The position numbers were made by a program, and so were the translations under genes. Shown here in pieces: positions 22,672-34,044 of a stretch of DNA of 60,000 bases (the first letter of the stretch is position 1; every line of letters starts with the position of its first letter). Source of the stretch: Bolinopsis microptera (lineage: Eukaryota > Ctenophora > Tentaculata > Lobata > Bolinopsidae); the NCBI RefSeq assembly GCF_026151205.1, contig NC_087083.1:11532944-11592943 (forward strand), written 5' to 3'. The notes under the pieces are model-generated. The model saw nothing but the letters and a program-made list of their open reading frames with translations, had not been told where the DNA came from and ran no database searches.

Positions 22672-23640
22672 ATGACTGCCAAGGCTGTGACAATTATAGC
22701 AACTCTATTCTGTACGCTGATATGTCCAGCTAAAGGATTCTGCAAAGATCCCCCCACGGCTTTAGAGCAATTAATTTTAGACAAGCACAACGAACTGAGG
22801 GCACGGCACGTAGATACCGAACCACTCTGTTTCGGTTTATCGAACCCGGGGGATGATTTTACCTTCAGCACTCAAGAAAGGGTTAGCGGGTGGACACCAA
22901 CAGGAACATTTGACGTAGACATCGGGGAGAGCCACACTATTGATACTTTGAAAAACTTCAGAACCCAAACGGATGCTTACGAAACAGTACCTAGACTTAT
23001 GTGGTATTCAAAAGGATACCACTGGGACTATACCACAAGCACAAAATCCATCTCCTCTCCTGAAACCCATATTCATGAGTTTACAAACATTGTTTGGAGG
23101 AGTACCAAAGAGGTGGATTGCAAATACAGAGACGCCCCGCCTAATTTCATCTTGCTCTGCCAGTACTATCCGCCCGGAAATGAGGAGGACCCAGAAGCAG
23201 CTGCAGCTAATGTCGGACGTCTCAAAGGTGTTTGTGAAAGACCTGAAGTCACGATAGAGAACGCAATCCTGGAGCCGGACGCAGTAACCTTGATGGAGGG
23301 GACATCTTTCACACTCAAATGTAGAAATGGGGTCGTGAAGTTGTTGACATGCGGCTCTGACGGAAATCTGACGCCAGCCTGCCCTATCTCTTGCAAAGTT
23401 GACCAAAAGAAAACCTGTGACAAACCAATGGTAAAGAACGCAATCCTGGAGCCGAACACCGTGGAGGAGGGGGAATCTTACACAGTCAAATGTTTGAGTT
23501 TTGGGGTCGAGAAGTTCTTGACATGCGGCGCCGACGGTAACCTCACACCTTCCAGTGTCACCTGTGATGAGATGAGTGGAGCAGGAAAACTGGCTATGTC
23601 TGCAGTGCTCGTTGCCGGTGCTGCTGCTCTATTTCTATAG
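22672..23640 (+). CDS. Secreted CAP-domain protein with two CCP-like modules and a GPI-type tail, copy 2
   Basis: 322 aa with the same architecture as copy 1. I count five amino-acid differences, at residues 89 (A to T), 96 (V to F), 98 (S to T), 128 (T to S) and 237 (G to C), and about three silent differences. Four replacements fall in the central variable part of the CAP domain. The last adds a cysteine in the first CCP-like module, giving it five cysteines. Signal peptide, CAP signatures, GPI-type tail, upstream splice-acceptor-like site and AATAAA (23783-23788) are all kept, so both copies look functional. Copy 2 has the uninterrupted upstream region, without the pogo-like insertion. Confidence 0.9.
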   Translation: MTAKAVTIIATLFCTLICPAKGFCKDPPTALEQLILDKHNELRARHVDTEPLCFGLSNPGDDFTFSTQERVSGWTPTGTFDVDIGESHTIDTLKNFRTQTDAYETVPRLMWYSKGYHWDYTTSTKSISSPETHIHEFTNIVWRSTKEVDCKYRDAPPNFILLCQYYPPGNEEDPEAAAANVGRLKGVCERPEVTIENAILEPDAVTLMEGTSFTLKCRNGVVKLLTCGSDGNLTPACPISCKVDQKKTCDKPMVKNAILEPNTVEEGESYTVKCLSFGVEKFLTCGADGNLTPSSVTCDEMSGAGKLAMSAVLVAGAAALFL

Positions 23641-23782
23641 ATGCTCTATTTTTCAAGGCCATTAGCCTACCTTTTTAACTGACATTCGCTGCTATCACTG
23701 TGCATGGTTAACAAGACATCGAACGTAATTTTTAGTTTTTAGAGTCGTGTGAGTAAGAAGATTTTATAAAATTTTTCCGTAT

Positions 23783-23788
23783 AATAAA
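23783..23788 (+). terminator. Poly(A) signal AATAAA of CAP gene copy 2
   Basis: Same context and distance from the stop as in copy 1. Confidence 0.6.
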
Positions 23789-24028
23789 CCTTTTTTAATC
23801 ATTTTTAAGACATTTTTTATAAAACATCATTTATTTGGAATGTAAAAATGTTTTATGAAAATAAACACTTTAAGCGAAAGTTAAAAATTTAAATCATAAA
23901 TGAGTAGTCTCTGTCACTATAGAGTATAAATGACTATTTTTCCATAAATACATTGTACGGTGCTTAATTATAATTCATATTTTTCCAGAACTCTAGTTCA
24001 TCTGATGTATTACTCGTTATTTTGTATA

Positions 24029-25029
24029 CCTTATCGGACCTTATTTGGACGGACATTACTTGAACGCTGGAGGCCCTAACATTCATCTTAATGTCCGTTC
24101 AAATAAAGTCCGTTCAATTAATGTCCGTCCAAGTTAAAGTCCGTTGAATTTTTTTCAAAAATTTTTCCATTTCGAAATTTTTGTCCAGAATATCAAATAT
24201 GACAACTATGAGAACTTTATTGTGCCGTAAGTTAACGACGGAAAGGTTCTCCTTGGTCTGCTGGAGGCACAGAAAACTCTACTAGTATATGATGTCTTCA
24301 AGGGTCACTTGGCGGAAAAAATCAACGAAATTATGGCACTCAACAACATAGTTCATGAGCTAGTCCCCGCCAACATGACAAACTTGTTCCAGCCTCTAGA
24401 TATTACGGTAAATCGTGTTGCCAAGGACATTGTCCGACGTTGTTATAGTTCATATTACTGAGGGGAGGTAATGAAATAGTGCTAGGAAAGCTCTACGTGA
24501 TGTTAAGGTTAACCTTAAGTTGTCTAAGATAAAAACCACTTCACACCGAATGGCCAGTAAAAGTTAACACTGAAATGCAGGACCGGGGTAGTTTGATAAA
24601 AAAAAAGGTTTCCATAAAGCTAGAAATCACTGATGCTTGTTTAAGCATGGACTATTTCATGCACGAAAACCCATTTGATGAAGATGATATGTGATTAACG
24701 GGTGATACTCGTAAAATATCTGTTCCATATATTGGACCGTCGACGAGTCCAACTCGGCGCGCGTCCTGGTAGGTTGTAAACCTACAAATATGTGATATTA
24801 GACACTGATCATGTACACATATTTTAACATTTTACTGCTTACTGACTGCTTTTCTTACTTACTGTATAAAAAATGGGTTTAAAAATCATTTGCTGAAATT
24901 AAAAAAACGTCAAAAATTGAAAAAAATTCGGATTTTTGATGGTTTTGAATGCCTTCTAGCGTTCATATTAATGTCCGTTCATAATTATGTCCGTTCATGT
25001 AATGTCCGTCCAAATAAGGTCCGATAAGG
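24029..25029 (+). mobile_element. Pogo/Tc1-like element, copy 4 (unit 2 partner of copy 3)
   Basis: A 1001-bp element in TA-flanked context identical to 17545-18539, with the same DDE remnant (about 24190-24460) and the same end sequences. It was duplicated with the unit and is not an independent insertion. Confidence 0.9.
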
Positions 25030-25607
25030 TATATGTATGCATGTATCACGACAATCTATCGTAAAACAGGGGTTCCAGAAAACCCATTTCCCGATACTCC
25101 TGAAACACGAAATTTTTTTAACAGTCGATTTGGTCAACATCTAGACGCCCTGCAAAGTTTCAGATCTCTAACTCAATTTTAACATGGTTTTTAAGGCACC
25201 TGAATATTATGGCGATTTTGGGTTTTTTACCGAATTTCGTATTTTGCGCAAATTTCTTAAAAACCTCCACATAACTATTTTTTGTTCTTGTCATCTTTAA
25301 CATTGAATTAGAATGATTTGAATTTTAATATACCTGCTGAACAACTTTCGATGAGTCTTAATGCCTGAAAAACAATAAAGGGGTATAAAAGTAAAAGGGG
25401 TAAATAGTAAAGGGGGCCATGGTAAATAATAAAGTCAAGTAAATCAAGTCATGCTTGCCAGCATTGTGATTCATATTTTGTCAGCAATAAGATTATATCA
25501 TTTTCTATTTTTGTGAAAAATGAGCCTAAATAGACGTAATCTTGCTGATATGAGTTACGGCTGTTTGAAGCTTTTGATGAACGCTCGGATGCATATTGAT
25601 AACAACT

Positions 25608-26949
25608 GAATGGTTTTGCGCGTCATGTGCGTCGACATTTTGCAAAAACGCTTGCGGAGTGGATAAATTTCAGCATTTAAAAATTATCTGTATTACTTTT
25701 TGCAGCTGTAGCAAATCGACTTAAAAATAACCGTATCGGTCTATCGTGTCTGTCTCAATATTTCCTTTCTGAGAAGTATCCACTTTATTTAATTTATGCT
25801 AACTGCTGCTAACTGCTGCTGATTGCTGGTGACTACTGTTTGACCATTGTTAATGGTCTGACCCGGCGCGCGCTACTTCGTAGCACTTGCCATCGGGCCA
25901 TTTCGAGAAGAAAGCGGCGCGCGCTACTTCGAAGAAATTTAGACGAGTAACATCCGTCAAGACTACTGCTAACTGCTGCTAACTGCTGCTAACTGCTGCT
26001 AATTGCTGCAAATGGTGCGCATGACAGCAGCAGTTAGCAGCAGTTAGCAGCAGTTAGTTGCAGTTAGCAGCAGTTAGTAGCAGTTAGCAGCAGTTGCGCG
26101 CAGCGTGTGCTGCGCGCGCAGTAAAGACACGCAGTATACTGGGCCTCGCCGAGCTGCGATGAATTGACATTGTCAATTAACTAGGAGGTGCACGATAGAA
26201 ATAAATTTGTTCGGATTTTCAAAATTTTGTAGTATTGTTTTTAAAAGAGTGTAAGCCTTTTATTGTTTACAATACCAAATTGGTCATATCGTGGAAGACT
26301 TCACCTTTTTAGTGAAACAAATTTTTTAGTGAAACAAATTTAAAATTTTATCCTTTATTTTACAATTATAATATAATAATATTTATAAGCCTCCGTTTTG
26401 AAAGTTTTAAATTTTAATACATTCACATTTCTATTTAAAATTCAATTCTATGTACAAGTCAATAACTGGCCGCCAAAGCCGCGCATTCTTGAAAACAGGA
26501 TTAACTTGATTATAGTTATACGACTATGTAAATTTAAAACTATCCGTGGTTTTTTCTTTAAAATAAATAAGTTATAATTTACCTAAGTCCAAAGCCAGCT
26601 TTGAAAAATTTACTATTAAATCATACCCGGCTCAAGCTGTTCATAGGAATAAGATTATCGTGCGATATTTGCGCTGTGGCCAAATTATATACCATCCGAT
26701 AGGAAAAACGCCAAATCGGATGTCGCAAGAAAAGCGAAACCTAGCGCAGGTTCCTATAAAAAGTTATGACTAAATAACTGGTCAAAATAAATATTTACAC
26801 CGCGCAGCAAATAAAACAAACGAATATCAAAATAACATGCGCGTCGCTATTATGTATCGCTAGGCGTTACTATGGTTATGGCGTTACTATGGTTATGATG
26901 TCACAAATGACTATATTTGGAAATGAGGGGAAGGCTCCTTTCTCGCAAC
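25608..26949. other. Intergenic, GC-rich palindromic patches, no gene
   Basis: No coding region seen. GGCGCGCGCTACTTCG occurs twice (near 25864 and 25916), and GCGCGCAGCGTGTGCTGCGCGC (near 26097-26120) is palindromic. Segment 26148-26182 resembles 54688-54722 (a dispersed repeat). Confidence 0.5.
25964..26095. repeat. (AACTGCTGCT)n / (AGCAGCAGTT)n inverted tandem repeat
   Basis: A run of AACTGCTGCT units (25964-26010) faces a run of AGCAGTTAGC units (26025-26095) across a loop of about 15 nt. The two can form a hairpin stem of about 45 bp with minor mismatches. A further short AACTGCTGCT run lies at 25799-25830. Confidence 0.85.
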
Positions 26950-27200
26950 GGCGAGGTAGCGCAGTTGGTTAGAACACCAGCTTTGCAACCGCGAGGTTGC
27001 GAGTTCGAATCCCAATGTCTGCCTGGTTGTGGGGTGAGCGTCGTTGACGTTCAGCTAAGGATCCTGAGTGGTCTATGCAGCCCCCCGGTATACTCAGCCG
27101 AATACTCGGGAAATCGGGTGTGAGGGTTAAATGAGGAGCTGCACATTGCAGCAGTCTCGGGCGAAGTAAGTATGGTACACACTACTTTAAGTTTAACAGT
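26950..27200 (+). mobile_element. tRNA-derived SINE
   Basis: The head resembles a tRNA. An A box (TAGCGCAGTTGG, 26957-26968) and a B box (GAGTTCGAATCC, 27001-27012) sit at tRNA spacing, with CTTTGCAA in the anticodon-loop position (Ala- or Cys-like). The acceptor, D and T stems do not pair well, and the sequence continues into a non-tRNA body with CACATTGCAGCAGTCTCGGG and similar. This favours a SINE over a functional tRNA. The 3' end is approximate because no second copy is in the window. Confidence 0.65.
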
Positions 27201-28680
27201 CACTGGCCAAAATAAATCCTTCGGCTTCCTGCAATTGGCTGGTTGCACGTGTGTAACAATGTAGCTGTTGGAATACTTCGAAGTAATATGTATAAGTGTC
27301 TTGATACAAAATTACTGTCATGTACTATATCATATATACTGTAGTCGATCAACTTAACCGACTATACCATATCAATTATCGTATGATTATTTGTACCATT
27401 AGTTCTGATTACCAATTCGCACTTGCAACTTGCTGGCCCAAAACTTATTCCTTGCCAAACTTTTATTTTTTCGTATTGTTTGACATACAAATGGCCATAT
27501 AATAAGAATCATTTGATTCAGCCAGTGTCATTGATAATGGTATTGGTATGTTTTATCTCTCTTTTCGTGAGATTATTGTTGAACTTGATCTCGTGGTACA
27601 TGTCTTCACATACAACCACTATACCTACGGGGGCGTTTGCATGGTTTCAGCAAGCTCTTGGCTATTTTACCAACCAGTACAATTCACAGACCAGCGCAAT
27701 AAATTGTTTTAGACTATAATTAGAGTACTGCTCAAAGGTTACTATGAGTATGACATGCGATTATCAGTTCTACAAAATGTCTATTAATTAATAGTTAGAT
27801 TGATAAAGTTCTTTAGATTTATTGAATAATCTCGGTCAAATTGAGTGGGTTCCTTGTTACAGCAAGACAAGAATTCAAACACATTTTATTCTATCAATAA
27901 TTCATTTCAGTCATATTCAAGATTACAGTCGAAACATCCCATGAAATGCTTACTCTAAAATCTTTCAGTAAACGGTTGTCAACATTGCAGTTCGTCTCCT
28001 GGCCAAGTTTTAGAAACCTTGCAGTCATTCGATCTGCAGACACAGCTTGGCAGCGAATCCGTCGCTGTACGAAGATTCATCTGCAAGTGCAGGCCCAAAA
28101 TTGTTGAATGCAATGCCCTAGCCTATAATATCTGAATTACACCATCTTAAATCAAAACTCGTCCAGTTCATGCTCTCTCTCTTCCTGATAACCTGTAACC
28201 ACCCATCAGGGGCTACTCTTCTCAATTTAAACTGGCTGCTTTGCTAGAGGAATGACAGAGATCTCCTCTCCGTGGTCTGGGTGGTCACACGATGCACCAA
28301 TTACGAAAGCGATGTCAGCTATTTTAAATAACCTAACAGTTAAGACTCGGTTTTGATATTAAAACTGTTCGTGTTACAGGGTTATGGATATACAAATATT
28401 GTGTCAATGAAGATCACAAATAAAAGGTACAAAATACTATCGGATGATGCAGATAAAATGGAATCATTACAGACCTGGCTGACTATCTAATTCTCTATTG
28501 TGTTCACAGTAGTTCAAGCCTAACATAATTGAAGATTCTAATAATTTAAGCATTGATCGTTGAAACACAGTTCAACAATGATCAAATAACCTAGCAGTAA
28601 CGTTGAAATATAGTACAATCGAAAGTATAACTAAATACCAATATCATAAAACCGTTAATATCAATAATCAAATGTCGAAT
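27201..28680. other. AT-rich intergenic, no gene seen
   Basis: Frames of 60-98 codons occur but have no family features and an AT-driven composition. No repeat was recognised. Confidence 0.4.
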
Positions 28681-29628
28681 TCATAGTGCAGCAAAAACAG
28701 CAGAGAGATAATCAATGACTTCGTACTCCTGGTTATCGTAGGCTTGCATGAAGGATTCCAGAAGGGAGTCGTACCTTATCCACTTGGCAGCTCTCTGGGG
28801 TGGAGGTCTTCTCATCAGTCTTTCCGTGATCTTCTGGTCTGTTAGTCCTTGCTCTAGTTTGAGGGCTTCAAGGAATTTCCAGATGGTAGGATTTGAACAA
28901 TGGACGAGGCTGCGGAAACCATTATGTCATCCTTCTGCAAGGTTCAAAGAGCGTGGGAGACCAGTTAGACAGCAATCGTACTGGTTCCAGGACAGGTGAT
29001 CGAAGCGAGCAGGTCTGTTTGGTGTTCCCATCCACGTGGACTCAAAGTATAATGTAAAGACATCCATATCTGCAGAGAGGATAGGTCTAACTCTAAGGGT
29101 CTGCCATGCGTAGTGGACGTCACCAGGAGGGATGAAAGGTAGAGCTCCGATCCGTTGGAAGGCTTTCCGGATGTCGGATCCAACCACCTGATACTCCGGA
29201 ACAAGGTCGGAGCGAGCGAAGTTCCTCCATAGAGCCTGTTTGAAGTGGAAGTAGCAGCCATGTAGAGTAGTCCCGGGCCAGACAGCAGTGACACTGTTCC
29301 GTAGCCCAGCTTCATAATCGCAAAGGGCGGTGTCTGGATGGAAAGGTCCAAAGCGATCCAGTTCTTCTAGTAGGTTTGTGTAGTGTTCTTGCCGCTTTCC
29401 AGGGAGAAGACCAAACGCCAGAGGAAGTCTGTAATTGTCTGGGGTGATTCCATGTACTGTCAGGAGTTGGGTGAATAGATTGGGTGCCACCTTTTTTTGT
29501 TTTGTGTTGCTGCGCTGAGAGGTGTTTATGTTGGTCGGCAGCTTTCTGCTTCAATTCTGCTCTGAACTCTGCTTTCTTAGCTAGAATTTCTTTAGCTAGG
29601 CAAATTTTGTCTTTCGCACGTACGTCTC
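28681..29628 (-). pseudogene. MULE (Mutator-like, FLYWCH-type) transposase pseudogene
   Basis: The core frame at about 29490-28681 reads LFTQLLTVHG, then RLPLAFGLLPGKRQEHY, then ALCDYEAGLRN (second catalytic Asp) and GCYFHFKQALWR. This is the standard MULE DDE block order. At 28927-28929 the tryptophan expected in the EGWHNGF motif is a TGA, and the same frame continues for about 80 more family-like codons (SLVHCSNPTIWKFLEALK...) to a true stop at 28681. Upstream, after an acceptor-like tattttcctcag, lies a charged helical segment (AKDKICLAKEILAKKAEF) in a different frame. It joins at an A-run near 29500, and the region holding the first catalytic Asp is missing. The element is therefore dead, by nonsense mutation, frameshift and deletion. 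No terminal repeats were found. Confidence 0.85.
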
Positions 29629-30085
29629 CTGAGGAAAATAATAATTATTAATAGTCAAACATGAATCATAACACATAGAGGGGGGTTTGGTCGTTGATTA
29701 CGTTATCAACATTTTCTTTTTTACCCTCTAGAATAATAAAACAAAAGTTAATAAAACAAAAGTTAAATTTATTACCAATTATTCAATCAATACATATCAT
29801 AAATTCTAATATTGGAAACACAATGCAGAATGGATGTCTTAAACTATAATTTTGTTGTCACTAATAATCTATTTACTTTCAAAGTTGAAATTTAGTTCAA
29901 AGTTGAAATTTAGTTAAGTATGAAATGCCACCACATCATAGTTAGGGTAAAATATAATTCTTAAAAATTTTAAAATTGAGAAGATTGCTCTATGACTTAA
30001 AATTCAAAATTTAGCAAAAGATATCTAATTTTTAAATAGTTGGTTACAGTTTATGACAGTACTGGCATGATCAATTTTATTGTGG
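29629..30085. other. Spacer between MULE relic and LINE-B 3' end
   Basis: AT-rich; nothing recognised. The duplicated TTCAAAGTTGAAATTTAGTT near 29878-29912 is a small local repeat. Confidence 0.4.
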
Positions 30086-30095
30086 CTGGTAAAAG

Positions 30096-30142
30096 GACCC
30101 AGTTGCCTGTAAGGGCTTTACCGAACCCCTGGGGACCACAAT
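30096..30142 (-). promoter_or_regulatory. Conserved LINE 3'UTR block
   Basis: The plus-strand text AAGGACCCAGTTGCCTGTAA...CGAACCCCTGGGGACCAC matches 46604-46652 in LINE-A closely. It lies 939 bp after the LINE-B stop codon; the distance in LINE-A is 966 bp. Conservation in an otherwise diverged 3'UTR suggests a reverse-transcriptase recognition structure. Confidence 0.6.
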
Positions 30143-31080
30143 GTGATTGGATCAGGCCAGATGTTTCTATGTAGAGCATTTTATTTATTTTGGAGATATG
30201 GTTACGTGGTATAGCTGGTGGTCATGTTTAAAGGTCAGTTTATCTTTGTGTGCTAATTATCCATCCAGATGCTTAGTGATGTGAGTAAATCATGCCCTTC
30301 TACAATATATAACGTTTAACTATAAATTTGTTTTTACCACAGAAACTGTGGCACTAAGGTCAAGAATTAAAAATTTGTACTCTCATTGATAGTTAAAGCG
30401 TTTTTTTTCCCCAGCACTACTACACAACAAAAACCTGTCGGCCCACCGAGGAAACACAGTCGCAGAACAAGGAACCCAATAGTGCTCCTCTATTCTGTGA
30501 TCGTGTGTATTTACTATAAACTAGCTAAATGCAGTTAGTAAAATTTTCTGGAATCATTAAAGTCGTTTGATTAGTTTATGTGTCAAAGTAATGTCCATGA
30601 TAATCATATATTTGGATCCCCGGTGGGCAAACACTCGTCCCAAAGGCTAAGGCAAACCTTTCACTGTTTCACCATACGAAGTAAGGAGATTTGAACACAT
30701 ACTCAGCCTACAACTCCACCCATGGGACGAGACGTCGTGAGCCTCAAAATATATAGCATATACCCAGTCAGCAAACACTATACACAACATACATACGATA
30801 ACAAACAATGTATAATGCCATTACTTCATTTAAAAGAAAATATATCTGCTATCTAATTTAAAAAAATTGAAGAATAAACCTGAAGAGAGGAGAAGGAGAG
30901 AGGGGTTTGGGAGAGGTAGAGTAGGAAAACAACAGGATCCTGTGCCGCAGGATTTTAAAATTTGTTGTATGATGATTCGTTTTGTGTCGTCTCTTAGATT
31001 AATATAGGTCTGATACCCTTGTCATGGTTTTTTGCAATAACACCGTGGTTTACTCATATGATTATGTTTACTAAATCAAC

Positions 31081-32855
31081 CTATTTCAATGATAATTCAT
31101 TTGCATCAAAGTTGTAACTGCACCAAAGTTGTCGGTCATATTTAGATTGTAGTTCTAACAAAGATTTCTTAAGATTATTCTTGAATATACTGATGGGAGT
31201 GGAGAAGTCTATTTCACTTGTTGACTTACGGCAGTGATTCCAAATACTAGTTGATTGATAGATGAATAGTGAGGATGGAGTGGGTGGGATGAAGTAGTTG
31301 TCTCGTCTTGGTGACCTGTTGAATAAAGAGAACATTGAGACTGGTGATTGGAACTTATTAATTTTAAACATTTCCAGTAAACAGTGCAACTTATGAAGAT
31401 TGTGGACAGTCAGGAAGTTATACTCGTTACAGATTGGTTTACTGTGTTCTAGTTCAAAGAAATCTTTGCCTAACATCTGCTTGATAACTTTACCGGTCTT
31501 ATCCCTAGTGATAGGCCTTACTCTGGCACATGTTTTGAACTTATTGAAGTATGCATCATTATCACCAAAGAGAATTCTTATGCATTTCTTTTGTGTTTTA
31601 AATATGGCTTCTAGTTTATTATTTGATACACCTCCCCAAACAGATATTCCATAACATAGGTGTGATTCAAAAAGGGTGTGGTACAGGTCCTTATATAGTT
31701 TTTTAGGTACACAGCGTCTAATTCCACATAGTCTACCTATCTCACATTTCAATTTACGGTTTAACGCTCTTAAGTGAGCATCCCAGTTCAGTTTTTGGTC
31801 AATAATGACTCCAAGAAACTTAGTTTCCTCCACCTTTTTAATTACTATATTATTTAGTGTCAGTTCTAATTCATTGGTGTTTGAATCTGGTTCATTTCTA
31901 CAGTTCGGCTTAAAGTGGATATAACAACATTTCTTTATGTTGATATGCAGCAAGTTACTCTTCATATACTGATGAACAAGTTTAAGAATTTTATTAGCTT
32001 TGCAGTAAAGTGTTTTTATACATTTATCTACAACAAATATGTTGGTGTCATCGGCAAAAAGTATAAACTTACCTAGGTCTGATACTCTATATATTTCATT
32101 GATGTAGATAATGAAAAGCAAGGGACCTAATACTGACCCCTGAGGAACACCAAATATTACAGACAGTTTTTCGGATTCTTCTCCAAGTACTGAAACATAT
32201 TGCTGTCTATTAGAAAGGTAACTGGCTATCAATTTATTTGCAGTCCCTCGAATTCCATAATCATTCAGTTTTTTAAGCAGTTTATCATGACAGATTGTGT
32301 CAAAAGCTTTACTTAAATCAATGAAGATGCCTAGTACGTGATTTTTATCTCTTAAAGATTTTTCAATGTAGTCGACAGAGAAGTTGAGTGCATGGCTTGT
32401 CGAGTGATTTTTTCTAAAGCCATATTGATTTTCATATAATAATCCTTGCGACTGAAAGAAACTGTAAAGCCTGGAGAATATGATTTTTTCAAGTATTTTA
32501 CCGAATATCGCTAAGGTTGAGATAGGCCTGTAATTTTCAAGAAGCTCAGCATTTTCTTTCTTATATATTGGACTTATTTTACCTACTTTTAGGTCGTCTG
32601 GAAAAAATCCCTGTTGCATACATTCGTTGTACAATACCGATAGTAGTGGGCTAATTTTGCCTGATACTGCCTTTACTATATGTACTGGTATGTCGCTAGC
32701 CTTGCCATTCTTAAGTTCCGATATGATCTTAGCCACCTCCTCAGGTGAGCAGTCATGTAGATATATATTAGCTGTATTCGATTTAGGTAAGAAGTCACAG
32801 AAACTTGGAAGCTGATTTATTTGTATCTCTCCTAGTTCTGTGTAGGCTGCATTAA
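31081..32855 (-). pseudogene. LINE-B ORF2, 3' half (reverse transcriptase and C-terminus)
   Basis: Encodes the RT palm and thumb. Visible are KNGKASDIP, ENYRPISTLAIFGKILEKI, NQYGFRKNHSTSHAL, IDLSKAFDTI (catalytic Asp), GVPQGSVLGPLLFIIYINEI and FILFADDTNIF (catalytic DD), then a C-terminal region with GISVWGGVSNNKLEAIFKTQKKCIR. It ends at 31081. The homologous sequence begins at the TTAA at 32852-32855. An ATG at 32985 lies in the inserted piggyBac and gives a false chimeric N-terminus. With the 5' half, ORF2 would be 1127 codons plus stop, against 1117 in LINE-A. Confidence 0.92.
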
Positions 32856-34044
32856 CCCTTAAACAGCGAAGCAAATATGTGCTTGTTAACGGCGAAGAGC
32901 ACTCCATATGGACGGCCCCCACGTGACATACAATTTGGATATCGATCCTTTGGGTCACGTGGTAAGATTTTTGGTCCCGTGTCATGAAATAACGTAATAA
33001 TTTTCCCGCTAATATCTAAGGCATAGTTGCTGTTCATCAAATTAGATCATCATTATATCCTGCAAAAGTAGAGCTACTTTAGTATCAATAACTCAATTAT
33101 GCCCGTGTAAGCTATTAGTATTACACTTTTCTAAGGTTGGCTCGGATAAATTTAAATCTAGCTGTGTAGTTACAATTTGGAATCCTAGAAAGTGACCATC
33201 TTGAAATAAAAATTAGTCTTTCATCGGTTTTACTTTATATTTGAAGATCCGATATGTGTCAAAAGTGTACTAAACATCATATCCTTGGCACGGTGTACTT
33301 TAAAGTTAAGCTGTGTTAACGTGATAAGCATGTTACTCATATAACTGTGTATTCTGTGTAGTACGTTCTAGGTGACACTGGTGTAATGTTTGTTGATAAA
33401 ATTGTGACAAATCTCCGTATATTAAGTATAACCAAGGTGAAAGAAAACACAACATACGTTGGTCAGTTGGAGAAACATTTCAGTAAAGTCACTAGCAACA
33501 GGCATATAAGATTATAAGACATCAACTTTGTATATTTATGTTCATGTCTCCGTAAATCATATCTTGATCTATGACTATGATTTTATTGGAACTATGATTA
33601 TGAATTTATATTTTGACTAAAACTGTCGAAATTAGGTAATAAAAATACGAGGTTTTTTATTATAAAAAGTTTTGTTTCCCCTTTTCAAAGCTTGAATATA
33701 CAGCTCGTTTGTCCTAAAGGTTCATTAATGAAGCTGAAAAAGCCTTACAGTGACTAACTTTTCATTTTGCTTACCGAAATTTACCTTCGCTATCGGTAAA
33801 ATGGAAAATCTTTGCCTAGTCACACACAAGCGTACCGTCAGCTTGCAGCTGGACTCGCAGTATCCAAAAATTGAATTTTAAATTTATACTGTTTTACAAA
33901 TTGAAACACAGGATGACAAAAGTGTTCAGTAAAAATATTTTGGTGAATTATCGTCATCAATTTATTCTCATTGTTATCATCATTTCAATGAATGATTTGT
34001 TTTTTGTAATAGTAATACTAAAAGTGTAGTGGTAACAACAAAGC

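Larger units (their letters stand above)
19122..25607. repeat. Tandem segmental duplication, unit 2
   Basis: Collinear with unit 1 (12175-19117). The junction with unit 1 is direct: four bases (19118-19121) separate the end of unit 1 homology from the start of unit 2 homology. Differences are scattered substitutions, small indels such as the short deletion near 22570, a longer minisatellite, and absence of the 884-bp pogo-like insertion. Confidence 0.95.

Noticed and set aside
26957-27012. Functional tRNA-Ala or tRNA-Cys gene
   Set aside because: Acceptor, D and T stems do not pair adequately and the sequence continues into a SINE body.
30610-30733. tRNA-like B box (TGTTCAAATCTCC, minus strand) suggesting a SINE
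   Set aside because: The A box is poor and the position is inside the LINE-B 3'UTR; not enough to call.
31081-32985. A stand-alone 634-aa RT protein starting at 32985
   Set aside because: Its first 43 codons come from the piggyBac end. Homology to LINE-A begins at 32855.
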